Of a stretch of DNA of 64,000 nucleotides, positions 22,833 to 34,800 are shown one piece after another. The stretch covers positions 54,803,169-54,867,168 of the forward strand of contig OX485806.1 of assembly GCA_950295325.1 (NCBI GenBank), written 5' to 3'. How positions within the stretch are numbered: position 1 is the stretch's first letter; the number at the start of each line of letters is the position of its first letter. The DNA comes from Polytrichum commune. Its lineage: Eukaryota; Streptophyta; Polytrichopsida; Polytrichales; Polytrichaceae. The position numbers and the translations under genes are program-made. The notes under the pieces were generated by a model, which was given only the letters and a program-made list of their open reading frames with translations, did no database searches and was not told the origin of the DNA.

Positions 22833-25800
22833 ATTTGATAGACATAGGTAGCACCTTCAAATTGAACATGAAATGTTCAACCGGGAGAGAGACACATGGC
22901 ACATTTGAATATTGTAATACAAAATTTGGAAGGGAATAAAAATAATCTCTGAGATTATATTTATTATAGCAATCAATTATGAGTTCACATTCGGTCCAGA
23001 ACTGACCACATCCATTAGGACAAAATGTAGTGCTAGGATGAGAGCAATTATAGGAAGTAGACTGTGTCAAGAGGGCCCCTTCGAGGATGAGTTTGACCTC
23101 ATTGAAGCTAAAGGTAGGGGCGTGAATAAACAAGTCAACTTCGGGGTCTACATTAGAGACCTTGACAAATATGAAGTAGAGGTGCTTACAATGCAGGAAC
23201 GAATTTTGTTTACGGCCAAACTTTGATATCATATCCTTGAAGGCCGGGCAATTACACTCGGGCAGGGAACTGACTGTGAGTTGGTAAATTGATTGGGTAG
23301 GTGCAGGTTTGGACTGCAACATGATAACGCAACCAAATCCAGGGCATGGAATCATGGTGACCTTGAAAATGGTCCCTGGCATAGCTCGTGCAGATGCGAC
23401 CATCTGCATTTATTTTGTTGATGGTGCGGTCGCAGACCGTCTTGTAGTCTTGGACTACCTGGAAGAAGGACACGAGTCTAGGTTGGCTGGAACGTCCATT
23501 CCTGAGAGGTCGAGTGGAGGAGCCGATGTGTTGAAGAGGCGAGTGGGCTTGATGTGCTCTTTTTGAGGGAGCTGAAAGCCGACGTTCTCAAGCTTAAGGA
23601 TCTCCGGACGAGTGAGGTTGGTACCAATCTTGACAGGCCACACGGGCGGGATTGGAGGTCGTTCTTGGTCTGCAGAGAATTTGTCGACCCACTTGCGACA
23701 GGATCCTTTGACACAACGTTCAATATCGTCTCGGAAAAAAAAACTTCTCGACCTTAGGTGTTGTGAATTTGTAATAGTTCCAAACTCCAATGTATGCCGG
23801 TGCAGGGGTGCTCTTGGAGTTGCAGACGATTTTTGCAGTGCATTTCTTCTTTGTGACAACATGCATGGCCCAACATGCTTTGGAGGAATTGTAAGGAACT
23901 CGAGCAATATGCCAGAGCTTCTCGTCCACATTGGATTTTTGGACGGCAGTGACACGACGGAAATCCAATCCAGTAGGAGAGGGTGGTGGAACCTCGAGCA
24001 CTGTCGCAGAGGACTCCTCGACGATGGTAGGCAAAGGTGAAGCGTGAGATCTTGTGGTTCTCTGAGCGACACGAGGGCAAGAGAAGTTTAGGGTGTCGAG
24101 GCGGTGGGTTTCATCGTCAGCTCCAATGGGGGTGTCAGGCTTGCGTTTTTGGGAGCCAAAGACCTGGGCACCCTCAAGGTGGGGACTACGAGTACAAAAT
24201 TCCTCTTCGCCAGGCATGTCGAGAAGAACCTTTTGCAGGAAAGCGGGGTCACCAGTACGTTGAGCACGACGTTGAGCGGCACGAAGCTTGAGTTCTTCTT
24301 TGCTAGGGCCATCGCCGCCCTTAAGAAACTGATGGTACGCCACAACTAGGAGGAAGGCTCGAATATAGTCATCCAGAGTTGCCACGTATAGATTGCGACC
24401 TTTGTTGCCGGAAGCTTGGAGCCATTTGTTGTGAATGGACTCGGCAAGGTTGCAATTGGGCATTTGTACAAATTCCTCGGCGGTCATGATTTTCTCCTGC
24501 GAAATGGAAAGGGTGTGCAAGAAATAAGAAAAGTTTGAAAAAAAAGATAAAACAAAAAACAATGAGCAATAACACTAAAGACGCACCAATTCCATGAAGC
24601 CACCCCATTGTCGATAACGAAAGTGCCAGAAGGCCAGCCAAAGCTGAAGGTGTTTCAGCCCCTCCTCGGAGGTGCAGTTAGACGAAGCCCACCAGGCCTT
24701 GATGGCGAGGTACCTCGTTTCCGCCTCGAGCATAGAGGATGCGTCGCGATACTGCAGGCAGAGACGCTTGTGTTGGTCTTGCAAGTCATGCTTGATATAT
24801 AGCTTGGTGTGTTTCTCCAAATACTGGGTCCAATGGAAGTAGCATGTTCTCTCACGCCCATCGATGGGAACCTTTGGGTCTCCGGACCCGTAAACAATCC
24901 TCACGGCATTCCAATTGGCTTGGGCACTGTCGGCCATGAAGCCTTTGAAGTAAGGCTTGGGGATTCCATGGCGGGCCATGACGTGGTTGAGGTTATGCCA
25001 AAAAAGAACTTGAGCATCCTTGTCTTCGGATTGGAAGTCGCAGCAAGCAATGATCATGACGCGCTGGTAGGTTCCGTCGTATATGTGGCAGGCCATGGTG
25101 GTCCACTTGGCGACGCGTTTGACATGGTCAGACATGATCCAAGCATGCTCGAGATCTCGGCCAAGTTGCATGCGCTTTACCAGGTCGACACCACCACCAA
25201 GGCTGACCTCAGACATCTTGAAAATGAAAACTTTGTCGGATTCGTCACCCTGGCCTGGGAATTGATTCCGCTGGACATAGGCCCATGTGCTGACTCCTCG
25301 AAGCTTGGCGATGCCATCCATAACACCCAACCTACGCAAGTACTTGAAAGTGGTAACCTTGTTTTGGAGGTGAGGGGAATGTAACTCCTTGCAACGATAA
25401 AAAACGGGCTCAAGTTCTTCCAAGGAAAGGAGTTGATGAGGATCAATATCATTGCGGAGGAGGAACTCACCCACAAGGTCCTTGCTGGCTTCAAGGACGA
25501 TTTTGCTATGAGTGGCTTGGGGCGTTCGCTCGACGTGCTCCTCGATGAGGGCGTCGATGCGCTGTTGGATATCTCTGCAATTGCCAACCTTGACGGGATG
25601 ATGATGGTTGCCCAGATGAATACATGCACGCTAAGTGGTGGTATTGCCATGGACGTAGAAGATTCTGGCATGACATGGTGCAATGCATTTGGGAGGCTCC
25701 TTACATATCCGGCACATTAGAGTGGATCCCAAAAACAAAGGTCCACCAACGGGGAAGGGCTCCTTGGTGAATCCGTCGAAATCAGTATCATTGACAAAGG

Positions 25801-26695
25801 AAGTCTGATGAGCACGTTGTAGGTAATCGCACTAAGGATTTTGGCATTCGAGGTGGCCAACACAACAGGAGGAGCGAAAAACAAGGCCCATGTCATTGGT
25901 GATATTGGTGGTCTGGGTCTTAGTCCAAACATGGTCGTCATAGCGTTTGTCCATGCTGTCCATGGATTGGGCCTTATGAGAAGAAGAGACATCGACTGGG
26001 GGTAGGACAAACATGAGATCACCATCAAAGCGCGGCGGCAGGAAATTCACCTCTTGAATTTGCAAGGTGTCATAATCCAGCTTCTTGAGAATGTTCTTCC
26101 TACCGGGCATGGAAGCAAGAGAACGTAGACATTGAAGAATGGAATTTGAGGGTTTGGCTGGAAAGGGAGGAAGAGGAGACGGAGGAGGCGGGGTAACAAA
26201 GGTGGAACGGACGGAGGATGGGGATGGCTTGTGAATGGGAGTGGATACGGGGGGCTCATCACCGTCGGAGGAATCGGAAAGATGTATGGCAGTGTGCATA
26301 CCGGGTTCAGTCTTAACTTTGACAAAGGGATGAGTATTGAAAGTGGAAGCAGAGGAATGGGGAGGATTACGGAATTCCGTGGAAACATTCGTGTAAGGAC
26401 CTGGGAGTCCGTACACCCTGTATTTACCAGCGCAAAGTTCCCACGTTGAGGATCTGTTGTCGGCAACCCTAGGATTCTCACGCATGGTGAATGACAAAAG
26501 AGAAGTAGCAGTATCATAAATCTCGCGTTCGACCCATATTGTACTATCTAGCAACGAAAACCTGATACTAAGGTGAAGAGAAGAGACAGATGCAACACCG
26601 TTCGCATCCACGGGAAAAAGAATAGGGATTCCGAGGCCATTGGCACGGAGCTCAACCATTTCGGATACAGACGGCACGGTGGACGAGGAAGCCAT
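22807..26695 (-). pseudogene. MULE-2 transposase (zinc finger - MULE core - SWIM), lightly damaged
   Basis: This is the most complete copy. Exon 1 (26695-24587) starts MASSSTVPSVSEMVEL. It has a Pro/Ser-rich stretch, a CCVGHLECQNP and CRICKEPPKCIAPCHARIFY cysteine region that resembles a GCM/WRKY-type finger, IHLGNHHHPV, and the MULE core with CHIYDGTY (near 25075), FMADSAQANWNAV (near 24935) and CYFHW. Exon 2 (24496-22807) carries the linker blocks and a SWIM finger (CNCPAF...HCKHLYFIF). Damage includes TAG at 25832-25834 and 25631-25633, a frame change in a 9-base homopolymer at 23735-23743, and stops near 23450 and 23405. The C-terminus runs about 90 codons beyond the end seen in MULE-1 and MULE-3. 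Confidence 0.8.
24497..24586 (-). other. Intron in MULE-2 transposase (GT-AG, 90 bp)
   Basis: The donor TTG|GTGCGT follows QWGGFMEL and the acceptor TTTCGCAG precedes codons for EKIMTAEEFVQMPNCNL. It is at the same position and phase as in MULE-1 and MULE-3. The 90-bp AT-rich body has an in-frame stop soon after the donor, so it must be removed for full-length protein. Confidence 0.85.
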
Positions 26696-26900
26696 GGACA
26701 AAGAGAGGGGGGAATATGAAAATAGACCAAAAAGGGTAAACAAGTACAATGACCAAAAAATCTGTAAACCCTAAACCTTGAACACTGGCACTATATAGGT
26801 CAAAGAGGGTTGGGGAAGGGTCCTTTTGGGAGCGAAGGATAGGGATGCTGAGAGAGTAGAGAGCACGGAAAGGGAAGCGGAGGGGAACTGGGACGCACAC
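26696..26900. promoter_or_regulatory. Shared divergent promoter region of MULE-2 composite
   Basis: The 205-bp gap between the minus-strand transposase ATG (26695) and the plus-strand ATG (26901) holds CTATATAG at 26791-26798. This is palindromic in its core, so it can serve as a TATA box in either direction, about 95-105 bp from each start codon. Directionality and start sites are inferred. Confidence 0.45.
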
Positions 26901-27299
26901 ATGAAGGAACCAGAGCACAATACAGACTCTACAATAGATCTAGGAAAGAAGCGAAAGAAGCGAAAGGGAGGATTGAGTTTCAGCAATTCGAAACAGAGGA
27001 GACGGAGAGAACTGAAGAAGAAGGAGGAATCGTACATAGAGGGAAGAGGCACCCCATCAGACGTGCAAAGCACAGGTGGAGAGAGCAAGAGAGGATCTTC
27101 GAAACGGCAATTGAATCTGCAGCCGATAGAGGAAGACTGGGAGGATAGTGAATCCCCCGCACCATCTATGGAAGAGAGCGAGCATCCCAATAGTTCTAAT
27201 CAAAGCAGGTATCACGAGGAGACAAGAGATGATTCCATTCTTATAGTAAGATTGTTCTTTAAGTTATATGAACAATGGGCATTTGAAGATTTAATTTAA
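26901..27299 (+). CDS. Basic hypothetical protein, 132 aa, divergent from MULE-2 transposase
   Basis: The frame is open upstream to 26826, but the first ATG is at 26901; the stop is TAA at 27297-27299. It has a strong bipartite nuclear-localisation-like stretch (LGKKRKKRKGG and KQRRRRELKKKEES), then an acidic Ser/Pro-rich part. A candidate splice donor (GCAG|GTATCA) sits near 27207, so 27299 may not be the true end. MULE-3 also has a divergent gene with a basic first exon (52151-52450), so this may be the first exon of a partner gene. Downstream exons are absent and the 86-bp array follows at once. Confidence 0.45.
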   Translation: MKEPEHNTDSTIDLGKKRKKRKGGLSFSNSKQRRRRELKKKEESYIEGRGTPSDVQSTGGESKRGSSKRQLNLQPIEEDWEDSESPAPSMEESEHPNSSNQSRYHEETRDDSILIVRLFFKLYEQWAFEDLI

Positions 27300-29217
27300 A
27301 GCAAATACGACAACGGAATGCTTGAATGTTTGCGTCAATGTTTAGCTCCTATCTACATCTAAGAAAGGATGTATGTTTGTGGCAAGGTTTGGATATCGGC
27401 CACATTACAGAAAGGTTGAATGTTTGAGTTCAGGTGCAGGTCTCGGTTCCGATAGGGTACCTCCAGGAACCCTAACTCACAGCTAAATTTAGAAAGGTTG
27501 ACTGTTTGAGTAAAGGTTAAAATCTCGGCCACATTTTAGTGTGAGCACTAGGTTGGGAGATAATAAGGTGGTAGGATATTGATACAAGATTCTCAAGCTG
27601 TATGGATGGATGAAAATATGTTTGTGTAGTTGAATGTGTGTTTTCTTTCAAGTTATGTGGATGCTTTGAGATTATGTTTGGGTAGGATCTCGGCTCCAAG
27701 AGGGTAAGGTATGTGTTGTCTAGGACCAGATTTTGATTTAATGTGCATGCTCCGAATTTATGTTTGGGTAGGCTCTCGGCTCCGAGAGGCCAAGATCTTA
27801 GTTGAAGGGGACCAATTTGTGAATGAGTGTGGATGGTTGATATTATGTTTGGGTAGACTCTCGGCTCCGAGAGGATAAGGTCTTAGGTGTCTAGGACCAG
27901 ATTTTGATAGTGTAGGCTCTCGGCTCCAAGAGGGTGAGGTTTGTGTTGTCCAGGACCAGATTTTGAGGTTATGTGGAAGCTTTGAGTTTATGTTTGGTTG
28001 GCACTCGGCTCCGAGAGGGTAAGGTTAGTGTTGTGAAGGACCAGATTTTGAAGTTATGTGGACGCTTTGAGTTTATGTTTGAGTAGGCTCTCGGCCCCGA
28101 GAGGGTGATGGATTGGTTGTCTAGGACTAGATTTTGAGGAGATGTGGAAGCTTTGAGATTAAGCTTGGGTAGGCTCTTAGTTGAAGGGGACCAGATTTTC
28201 AAGTCATATGGATGCTTTGAGATTAAGTTTGGGTAGGCTCTCAGCTCCAAGAGCGCAAGGTATGTGTTGTGTAGGACCAAATTTTGAATTTATGTTTGGT
28301 AGGCTCTCGGCTCCGAGAGGGTAAGGTTAGTGTTGTGAAGGACCAGATTTTGAAGTTATGTGGACACTTTGAGATTATGTTTGAGTAGGCTCTCGGCCCC
28401 GAGAGGGTGATGGATTGGTTGTCTAGGACCAGATTTTGAGGAGATGTGGAAGCTTTGAGATGAAGCTTGGGTAGGCTTTTAGTTGAAGGGGACCAAATTT
28501 TGAAGTTATATGGATGTGAAGTGGTCTAGGACCAGATTTTGTATTAGTGTGGATGCTTTGATTTTATGTTTGGGTAGGCTCTCAGCTCCGAGAGGGTAAG
28601 GCTTTAGGTGTCTAGGACTTCTTTTTGGATTAATGTGGATAGTTGATTTGATTTTCAAGTAGGCTCTCAGCTCCGAGAGGGTAAGGTATGTGTTGTCATG
28701 CACCAGAATTTGGATTAATGGGGATGGTTGATTTTATGGTTGGGTAGGCTCTCGGCTCCGAGAGGGTAAGGTCTTAGTTAAAGGGGACCAAATTTTGTGT
28801 TAGTGTGGAGGGATGATATTATGTTTGGTTAGGCTATCGGCTCCGAGAGGGTAAGGTCTTAGTTATAGGGGGACCAGATTTTGAATTAGTGGGAGTGGTT
28901 GATTTTATGTTTGGTTAGGCTCTCGGCTCCGAGAGGGTAAGGTCTTAGTTATAGGGGGACCAGATTTTGAATTAGTGGGAGTGGTTGATTTTATGTTTGG
29001 TTAGGCTCTCGGCTCCGAGAGGGTAAGGTCTTAGTTATAGGGGGACCAGATTTTGAATTAATGTGGATGGTTGAATTTATGTTTGGTTAGGCTCTCGGCT
29101 CTGATAGTGTAAGGTCTTAGTTATAGGGGGACCAAATTTTGAATTAGAATGGATAGTTGATATTATGTTTGGTTAGGCTATCGGCTCCGAGAGGGTAAGG
29201 TCTTAGTTATAGGGGGA
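27300..29217. repeat. Tandem array 2, first block, about 86-bp period
   Basis: The unit contains GGTTAGGCTCTCGGCTCC, GAGAGGGTAAGGTCTTAG, GGGGACCAGATTTTG and GTGGATGGTTGATTTTATG. Consecutive TCTCGG starts at 28921 and 29007 give 86 bp. The first 250 bp hold degenerate units of irregular length. Units become more uniform rightwards, as expected for recent amplification. The interrupted palindrome CTCTCGG-CT-CCGAGAG is kept in most units. Confidence 0.93.
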
Positions 29218-31976
29218 TGTAGATAGGCTTTTAGATTGGGTTCCAATTAAGAAAACCACACAGGGAAGACCAAATGAGTGTCAAGTGTTACATCTAGGGA
29301 TCACCATTGAGTTAATTGATAGACTACAAGGGAATTAAGATGTATTTAGGACAACAAACACAGGGAAAAAGACTTCTAGAGTGAGTTTTAGGATTGATTC
29401 AATTAAGGTTGAGGGTCACTCACAGCAGTACATGCAATTGATCAGTCACTCTCTCACAACCCACTCTCATCAGTAACATCACTCTTATAATGTGTTTTGC
29501 AATTCAGGGAGTCACAGCTCAGCCATAGACATTTGAGTACGCCATAGTCTCAGAAAACCCAAGGCATGAACTCCTTGAGTAAACCATAGTCTCTTCAGTA
29601 AAGTAACCAAGTACTATAGGCCATACCACAGTTAGTAAAGATATCACAATCACATATGACTCCTTCTAATATGGTTAAGTAATTGAATTAATTGATTTAA
29701 GTTGAAATCACAGAGATGAATTAGTTCCTTAGTCAGTTTTAGACTTAACACTATCACAGTGGAATTGAATGCATTAAAATAAATGATTAAAATTAACAAA
29801 AGTCTAACGTGTGACAGTAACCTAGTGACCGAGTCTAGAACCGGGACCGTAAGAGTCTAATCGCAAGACCATAGTCTACACATCACGGCCATAGTCTAGT
29901 CACCAGTAACAGTCACAAGTAACCAGTGTCAAGTCACGTCTAAAAGGTAGGGCCATAGTCTGAGTAACCAGTAACTAGTAACAGTAGCCAGTAACCAGTC
30001 AGCGTCAAGTTCTCGAATGTGATGCTGGCCACTCCTCCTTTTATGCTTGCCTTGTTAGCCTCACCCAAACCATATGGGTTAATAGGCTAAACGCACCTTC
30101 GCGTCGCAACCGCGCCTACTCCTTTCACGTTCAGACGCGTCGTCGTCGGCCAAAGAATTCGCAGATCGATCTCTCTCGCCTCTCATAAATTTCATGATTA
30201 ACCATGGAGTCCTGCAGACTCCATAGCTTAGAGCTCCTCCTTTACTCGAGGTCTCGCACGATCTGGTCGCACTTCTTCAATTTATGGCTACCACAATTTC
30301 ATCAGGCCCAGCTTAACTGCCTACTCCACCCAAACCATTGGGATGCTGTGTCGATCAACCTCACTCCATAATTGGGGAGATTTTTGGTCACCATCGATTG
30401 AGATCTGAGAATCTGCAAGTTCCATCAGTTCAGAATGACTTTCCTCGGTTTTCCTTGATCGAATTGAGGTGTATACTGTGAATTCCTCAAAAGCGATCAA
30501 TAATTATCCTGCAGTCTTGAACTTCAACCCGTTATCTCTCAAACTCAACTGAATCCTTTGTAACTCCCTGTTGGTTCTTTCCTATCATTATTTCCACAAT
30601 CTCAATCTCTTCTCGAGAATTAAAGCAAACAGCAAACTGGTTAAGATTCCCCCTTTTTAGCTACTCGCCTGCGCATTCCCAGGAATCCTTCACAATAACC
30701 AGGACCGACCAATTCTTGTCTCTCAACATGCGAGACTTTTTACATGAGAATGACTTGGATCATTGATTCGGGTTGTTGTCCTCATTTATCAAAGCATTGA
30801 AGTCATCATTGTTTTGTGATTTTCACAAATAAGACAATTTCCTTTCACAGGAAAAGAAAGACAATTCGTGTATTTCCTTCCCCAAATTCATCTTAGGAAT
30901 GAAGGGGTAAAGGTCATTCCTTTCTCAGGAGAAACATCAATGAGAGTTATACACATCTCATATACACGAGTAAAGACACCCTATCACAGGTATTCATTCT
31001 CGAATTCCATACTCTGGCTTCACTTCAACCAGATCATGACTTCCGTGCTTGAAGTTCTCTTAAAATTACTCTAGGGTATCACTTCCAGAGGTAAACAGAT
31101 CCTTTCCCTCTCTTCCCAAGAGGGTCACTTGAACTTCTCTTACAGATTTTGCAAGGTTAATTTATGTCCTCACCCACAGTGGAATTTCACATCCCACTTG
31201 TGAAGTATGGTCATAAAGAATAACATCGGATTGGAGACACATTATCTGTTTCACACAATTCTACTCTTAACACACTCTTACACCAATCAGGCACAATTGA
31301 GGAATTAAAGTTGAACTAATTCGTGCCAGGATATCTCTTCCCAAGACTCCACAATTCGATCCAGAGTTTCACACTCGATCTCGGTAACTGATATGCTTAT
31401 TGAAGTTAAGATCACACACCCATGAACTTACTCCTTTCACAGAAGTAAGATATCACAACTTCTCTCTGGATTCTTCCCGAACCAGAAAAACACAATTTAA
31501 ATTAAGTGATTCACAACAAACACCAACACAACATATTCACTCCTCACACTTACAATGGATAAAATAGCTTCACGCTATAATATTAGGTAGAGTAAAATGT
31601 ACATTCAAAAAGGGCTTCACACCCAAGCAAGAATCGCTCAAAAAACAAGACAAGACAAGGGAGGCTCTCTTCTCGAGAGGGACTCCTTTCTCCTCCCCCT
31701 CTTCTCCTCTATATCCCCTGAACTAGCTTCCTTGTCTCTTGGGGCCAGATTTCATAAGGCTCTTCGACTTGGTCACATGTCTATTGCCCTGCCCAAAATA
31801 CTCTTCCTCTTGGAAACTGTTTCATATGAACTAAATGTCTCACCCTTAGCTCATTTCGGATAATTGGTCACTAATGACTTACTTTAGTGTCCATTTCATA
31901 TTTTGAGTGACAATATGAATTCACATTCTATCAAAATTCTAAAATGACTATTCTGAGACCAAAAAGTTGTACCACA
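29218..31976. mobile_element. LTR L (LTR family 3), 2759 bp, inserted in array 2
   Basis: It starts TGTAGATAGGC and ends TTGTACCACA, with a perfect GGGGA duplication (29213-29217 and 31977-31981). The array resumes in register after it. No coding region is visible. A TATA-like CTCTATATCCCC near 31709-31720 favours plus-strand sense. It is a long solo LTR or a non-coding short element. A relative (M) lies at 57910-59972. Confidence 0.85.
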
Positions 31977-33325
31977 GGGGACCAGGTTTTGAATTAATGT
32001 GGATGGTTGATTTTATGTTTGCTTAAGCTCTCGGCTCCGAGAGGGTAAGGTCTTAGTTATAGGGGGACCAGATTTTGAATTAATGTGGATGGTTGAATTT
32101 ATGTTTGGTTAGGCTCTCGGCTCTGATAGTGTAAAGTCCAAGTTGAAGGGACCAGATTTTGTGTTAGTGTGGATGGTAGATATTATGTTTGGTTAGGCTC
32201 TCGGCTCCGAGAGGGTAAGGTCTTAGTTATAGGGGGACCTGATTTTGAATTAATGTGGATGGTTTATTTATGTTTGGGTAGGCTCTTGGCTCCGAGAGGG
32301 TAAGGTCTTAGTTATAAGGGGAACAAATTTTGTATTAGTGTGGATGGTTGAATTTATGTTTGGTTAGGCTCTCGGCTCCGAGAGGATAAGGTCTTAGTTA
32401 TAAGGGGACCTGATTTTGAATTAATTTGGATGGTTTATTTATGTTTGGGTAGGCTCTCGCCTCCAAGAGGGTAAGGTCTTAGTTATAGGGGGAACAAATT
32501 TTGTATTAGTGTGGATGGTTGATATTATGTTTGGTTAGGCTCTCGGCTCCGAGAGGTTAAGGTCTTAGTTACAGGGGGACTAAATTTTGTATTAGTATGG
32601 ATGGTTGATTTTATGTTTGGTTAGGCTCTCGGCTCCGAGAGGGTAAGGTCTTATTTATAGGGGGACCTGATTTTGAATTAATGTGGATGGTTGATTTTAT
32701 GTTGGGTTAGGCTCTCGGCTCCGAGAGGGTAAGGTCTTAGTTAGAAGGGGACCAAATTTTGTATTAGTGTGGATGGTTGATATTATGTTTGGTTAAGCTC
32801 TCGGCTCCGAGAGGGTAAGGTCTTAGTTATAGGGGGACCAGATTTTGAATTAATGGGGATGGTTGATTTTATGTTTGGTTAGGCTCTCGGCTCCGAGAGG
32901 GTAAGGTCTTAGTTATAGGGGGACCAGATTTTGTATTTGTGGGAATGGTTGAATTTATGTTTGGTTAGGCTCTCGGCTCCGAGAGAGTAAGGTCTTACTT
33001 ATAGGGGGACCAGATTTTGAATTAATGTGGATGGTTGAATTTATGTTTGGTTAGGCTCTCGGCTCTGATAGTGTAAGGTCCAAGTTGAAGGGGACCAGAT
33101 TTTGTGTTATTGTGGATGGTTGATATTATGTTTGGTTAGGCTATCGGCTCCGAGAGGGTAAGGTCTTAGTTATAGGGGGATCATAGTTTGTATTAGTGAG
33201 GATGGTTGAATTTATGTTTAGTTAGGCTCTCAGCCCCGAGAGGGTAAGGTCTTAGTTATAAGGGGACTTGATTTTGAATTTATTCGGATGGTTTATTTAT
33301 GTTTGGGTAGGCTCTCGGCTCCGTG
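31977..33325. repeat. Tandem array 2, second block, about 86-bp period
   Basis: This continues the array after LTR L with the same unit and core CTCTCGGCTCCGAGAGGG in most repeats. It breaks off inside a unit (CTCTCGGCTCCGTGTAC) right before the right terminal inverted repeat. Confidence 0.92.
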
Positions 33326-33330
33326 TACTT

Positions 33331-33379
33331 CCTCTCTGCTCTCCGCTCACCGCTCACCGCTCACATAGGAGTGTCGTCC
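33331..33379 (-). repeat. Right terminal inverted repeat of the MULE-2 composite
   Basis: On the minus strand it reads GGACGACAC..CTATGTGAGCG, then repeated GTGAGCG and GAGCGGAGAG. It pairs with 21786-21825. Confidence 0.6.
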
Positions 33380-34310
33380 CATTCATTAAAAATAGGTTGT
33401 CCTTCATTGGGACCCTCTTCTAATGGGGATAGCAAAAGGCAAAAGCTTATGCTAGAAGATTATGTTGATGGTGAATTTCCTCGGTTCAAAATTGGTTGGG
33501 ATGGTTGGTTGTTCACAAAAAATATTCTGTCAAATAATGATGTATATGGCTTGCATGACCAAGATTTCATTCACAATGGGACGAAGCTTGTCAACCCACT
33601 GGATAGTGCAACTCAACATCTAGTATTTGGAAATGAAATTACTACCTTAAACCAACTATTTTTGGTGTATCATACCTTTACGGTGGTGTGAGCCCAAATT
33701 GATGCCCACATTGGTTGTTAACACTTGTAAAACATTACAAGTGGTGTTTTAGTGATTTATGATTATTCACAAAAATATAAAAAGAGTGAAGCTTGAAGAA
33801 AGCTTAGTTTGAAGCATTAGGCTTTTGTGGAGTGGATTTAAGTAAGAGAAGGACAAACCTTGGTAAAGTGTGGTAGGTAGAAAGCCAAGGTTAGTTAAAT
33901 GTTTGAATTAGGATCCTTGTTGATCATTTGAGGGAGGAAGGCTTAGGAGATAGGATTAGAGCCTACAAAGTAGGAGGAGATCTCGAGGGCTTATCGTGAG
34001 CCTTGAGGGTGTTCACCCCCTCAAACTCACTATATAATCCCTCATTCTTCCCTCATTCTTCCTCTCTTCCCTTCGTGCTCCAAGGCACCCCACGTGGTAT
34101 AAGTGTGTGTGTGTTCGAAGCAAGATTGGAGCACATGTGTGTGCTTAGTTTTTAGTTGGAGAGCCAAGGCTAGTTGGCCTTGAAGAGGGCTTGACCTCTT
34201 GTTAGAATTAGTTTTGGTGTGAATAATTTTAAGATATTTTATCGCTTCAAGTTGTAGTATTTAAGTTCATATTTCTTGGGTATTTCTTGAGTAGTCTAGG
34301 TTGTAAGGGG

Positions 34311-34800
34311 TATAACTTCCGAGCAGAAGAAGATACTTCGTTTAAATTTAGAGGGTTAGTAAAAAACTTGTTTATATGAACATGGTCAAAATCTGAGGAT
34401 GTTTGGAGTATTGGAGCAGCAGTTATGACATTCTGAACTTTGCCTACATTTTCAAGCTGAAATGGGCATAACTCCTGGACAAAGGCTTGGAAACGCATGA
34501 AATTTTGACGGATGCTTTGTTCTTAGATTTCCTAGTTGTGGTACAAATTTCAAGTCATTCCGAATAGATGAGAAGGAGATATATCATTCTGAAGTGTTTT
34601 CAAGAGTTGCAGACTAAAAATGCCATAACGTTTTGGCAGAAAATAAAAATAATTTGAAATTTCAGGGGGTCATAAAAAATTAGTTTTTGTGATTGCTCCC
34701 AAATTTTGAAGTTTTTTGGAGCCTGTGAGAGGAAGTTATGATATTCTGAAATCTGGGTAGACTGACACACTAAAATGGTCATAACTGTCGGACAGAAAAT
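34311..34800 (+). repeat. Minisatellite inside LTR G, 156-bp period
   Basis: TATAACTTCC, CATAACTCC, CATAACGTT and CATAACTGT occur at 34311, 34467, 34624 and 34780, spaced 156, 157 and 156 bp. Each is followed by a GGACAGAAA- or GGCAGAAA-like stretch. The units are well diverged. Confidence 0.7.

Larger units (their letters stand above)
21786..33379 (-). mobile_element. MULE-2 composite: terminal-inverted-repeat element with transposase, divergent ORF and satellite array
   Basis: The left end GGACGACAC..CTATGTGAGCG (21786-21807), followed by GAGCGGAGAGCGG, matches the reverse complement of the right end (33331-33379), which reads GGACGACAC..CTATGTGAGCG then GTGAGCGGTGAGCGG. Between them lie an ORF (22335-22832), the transposase (22807-26695, minus), a divergent ORF (26901-27299), the 86-bp array and LTR L. 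Without LTR L and its duplication the element is about 8.8 kb. No clean 8-11 bp target duplication was found outside the ends, so the outer boundary is provisional. Confidence 0.6.

Noticed and set aside
24809-25384. A 191-codon plus-strand ORF opposite MULE-2
   Set aside because: It is the antisense shadow of the catalytic core; conservation lies in the minus-strand frame.
21167-33400. LTR J as an LTR split in two by the MULE-2 composite
   Set aside because: The sequence right of 33379 does not continue the LTR; it is an unrelated protein remnant.
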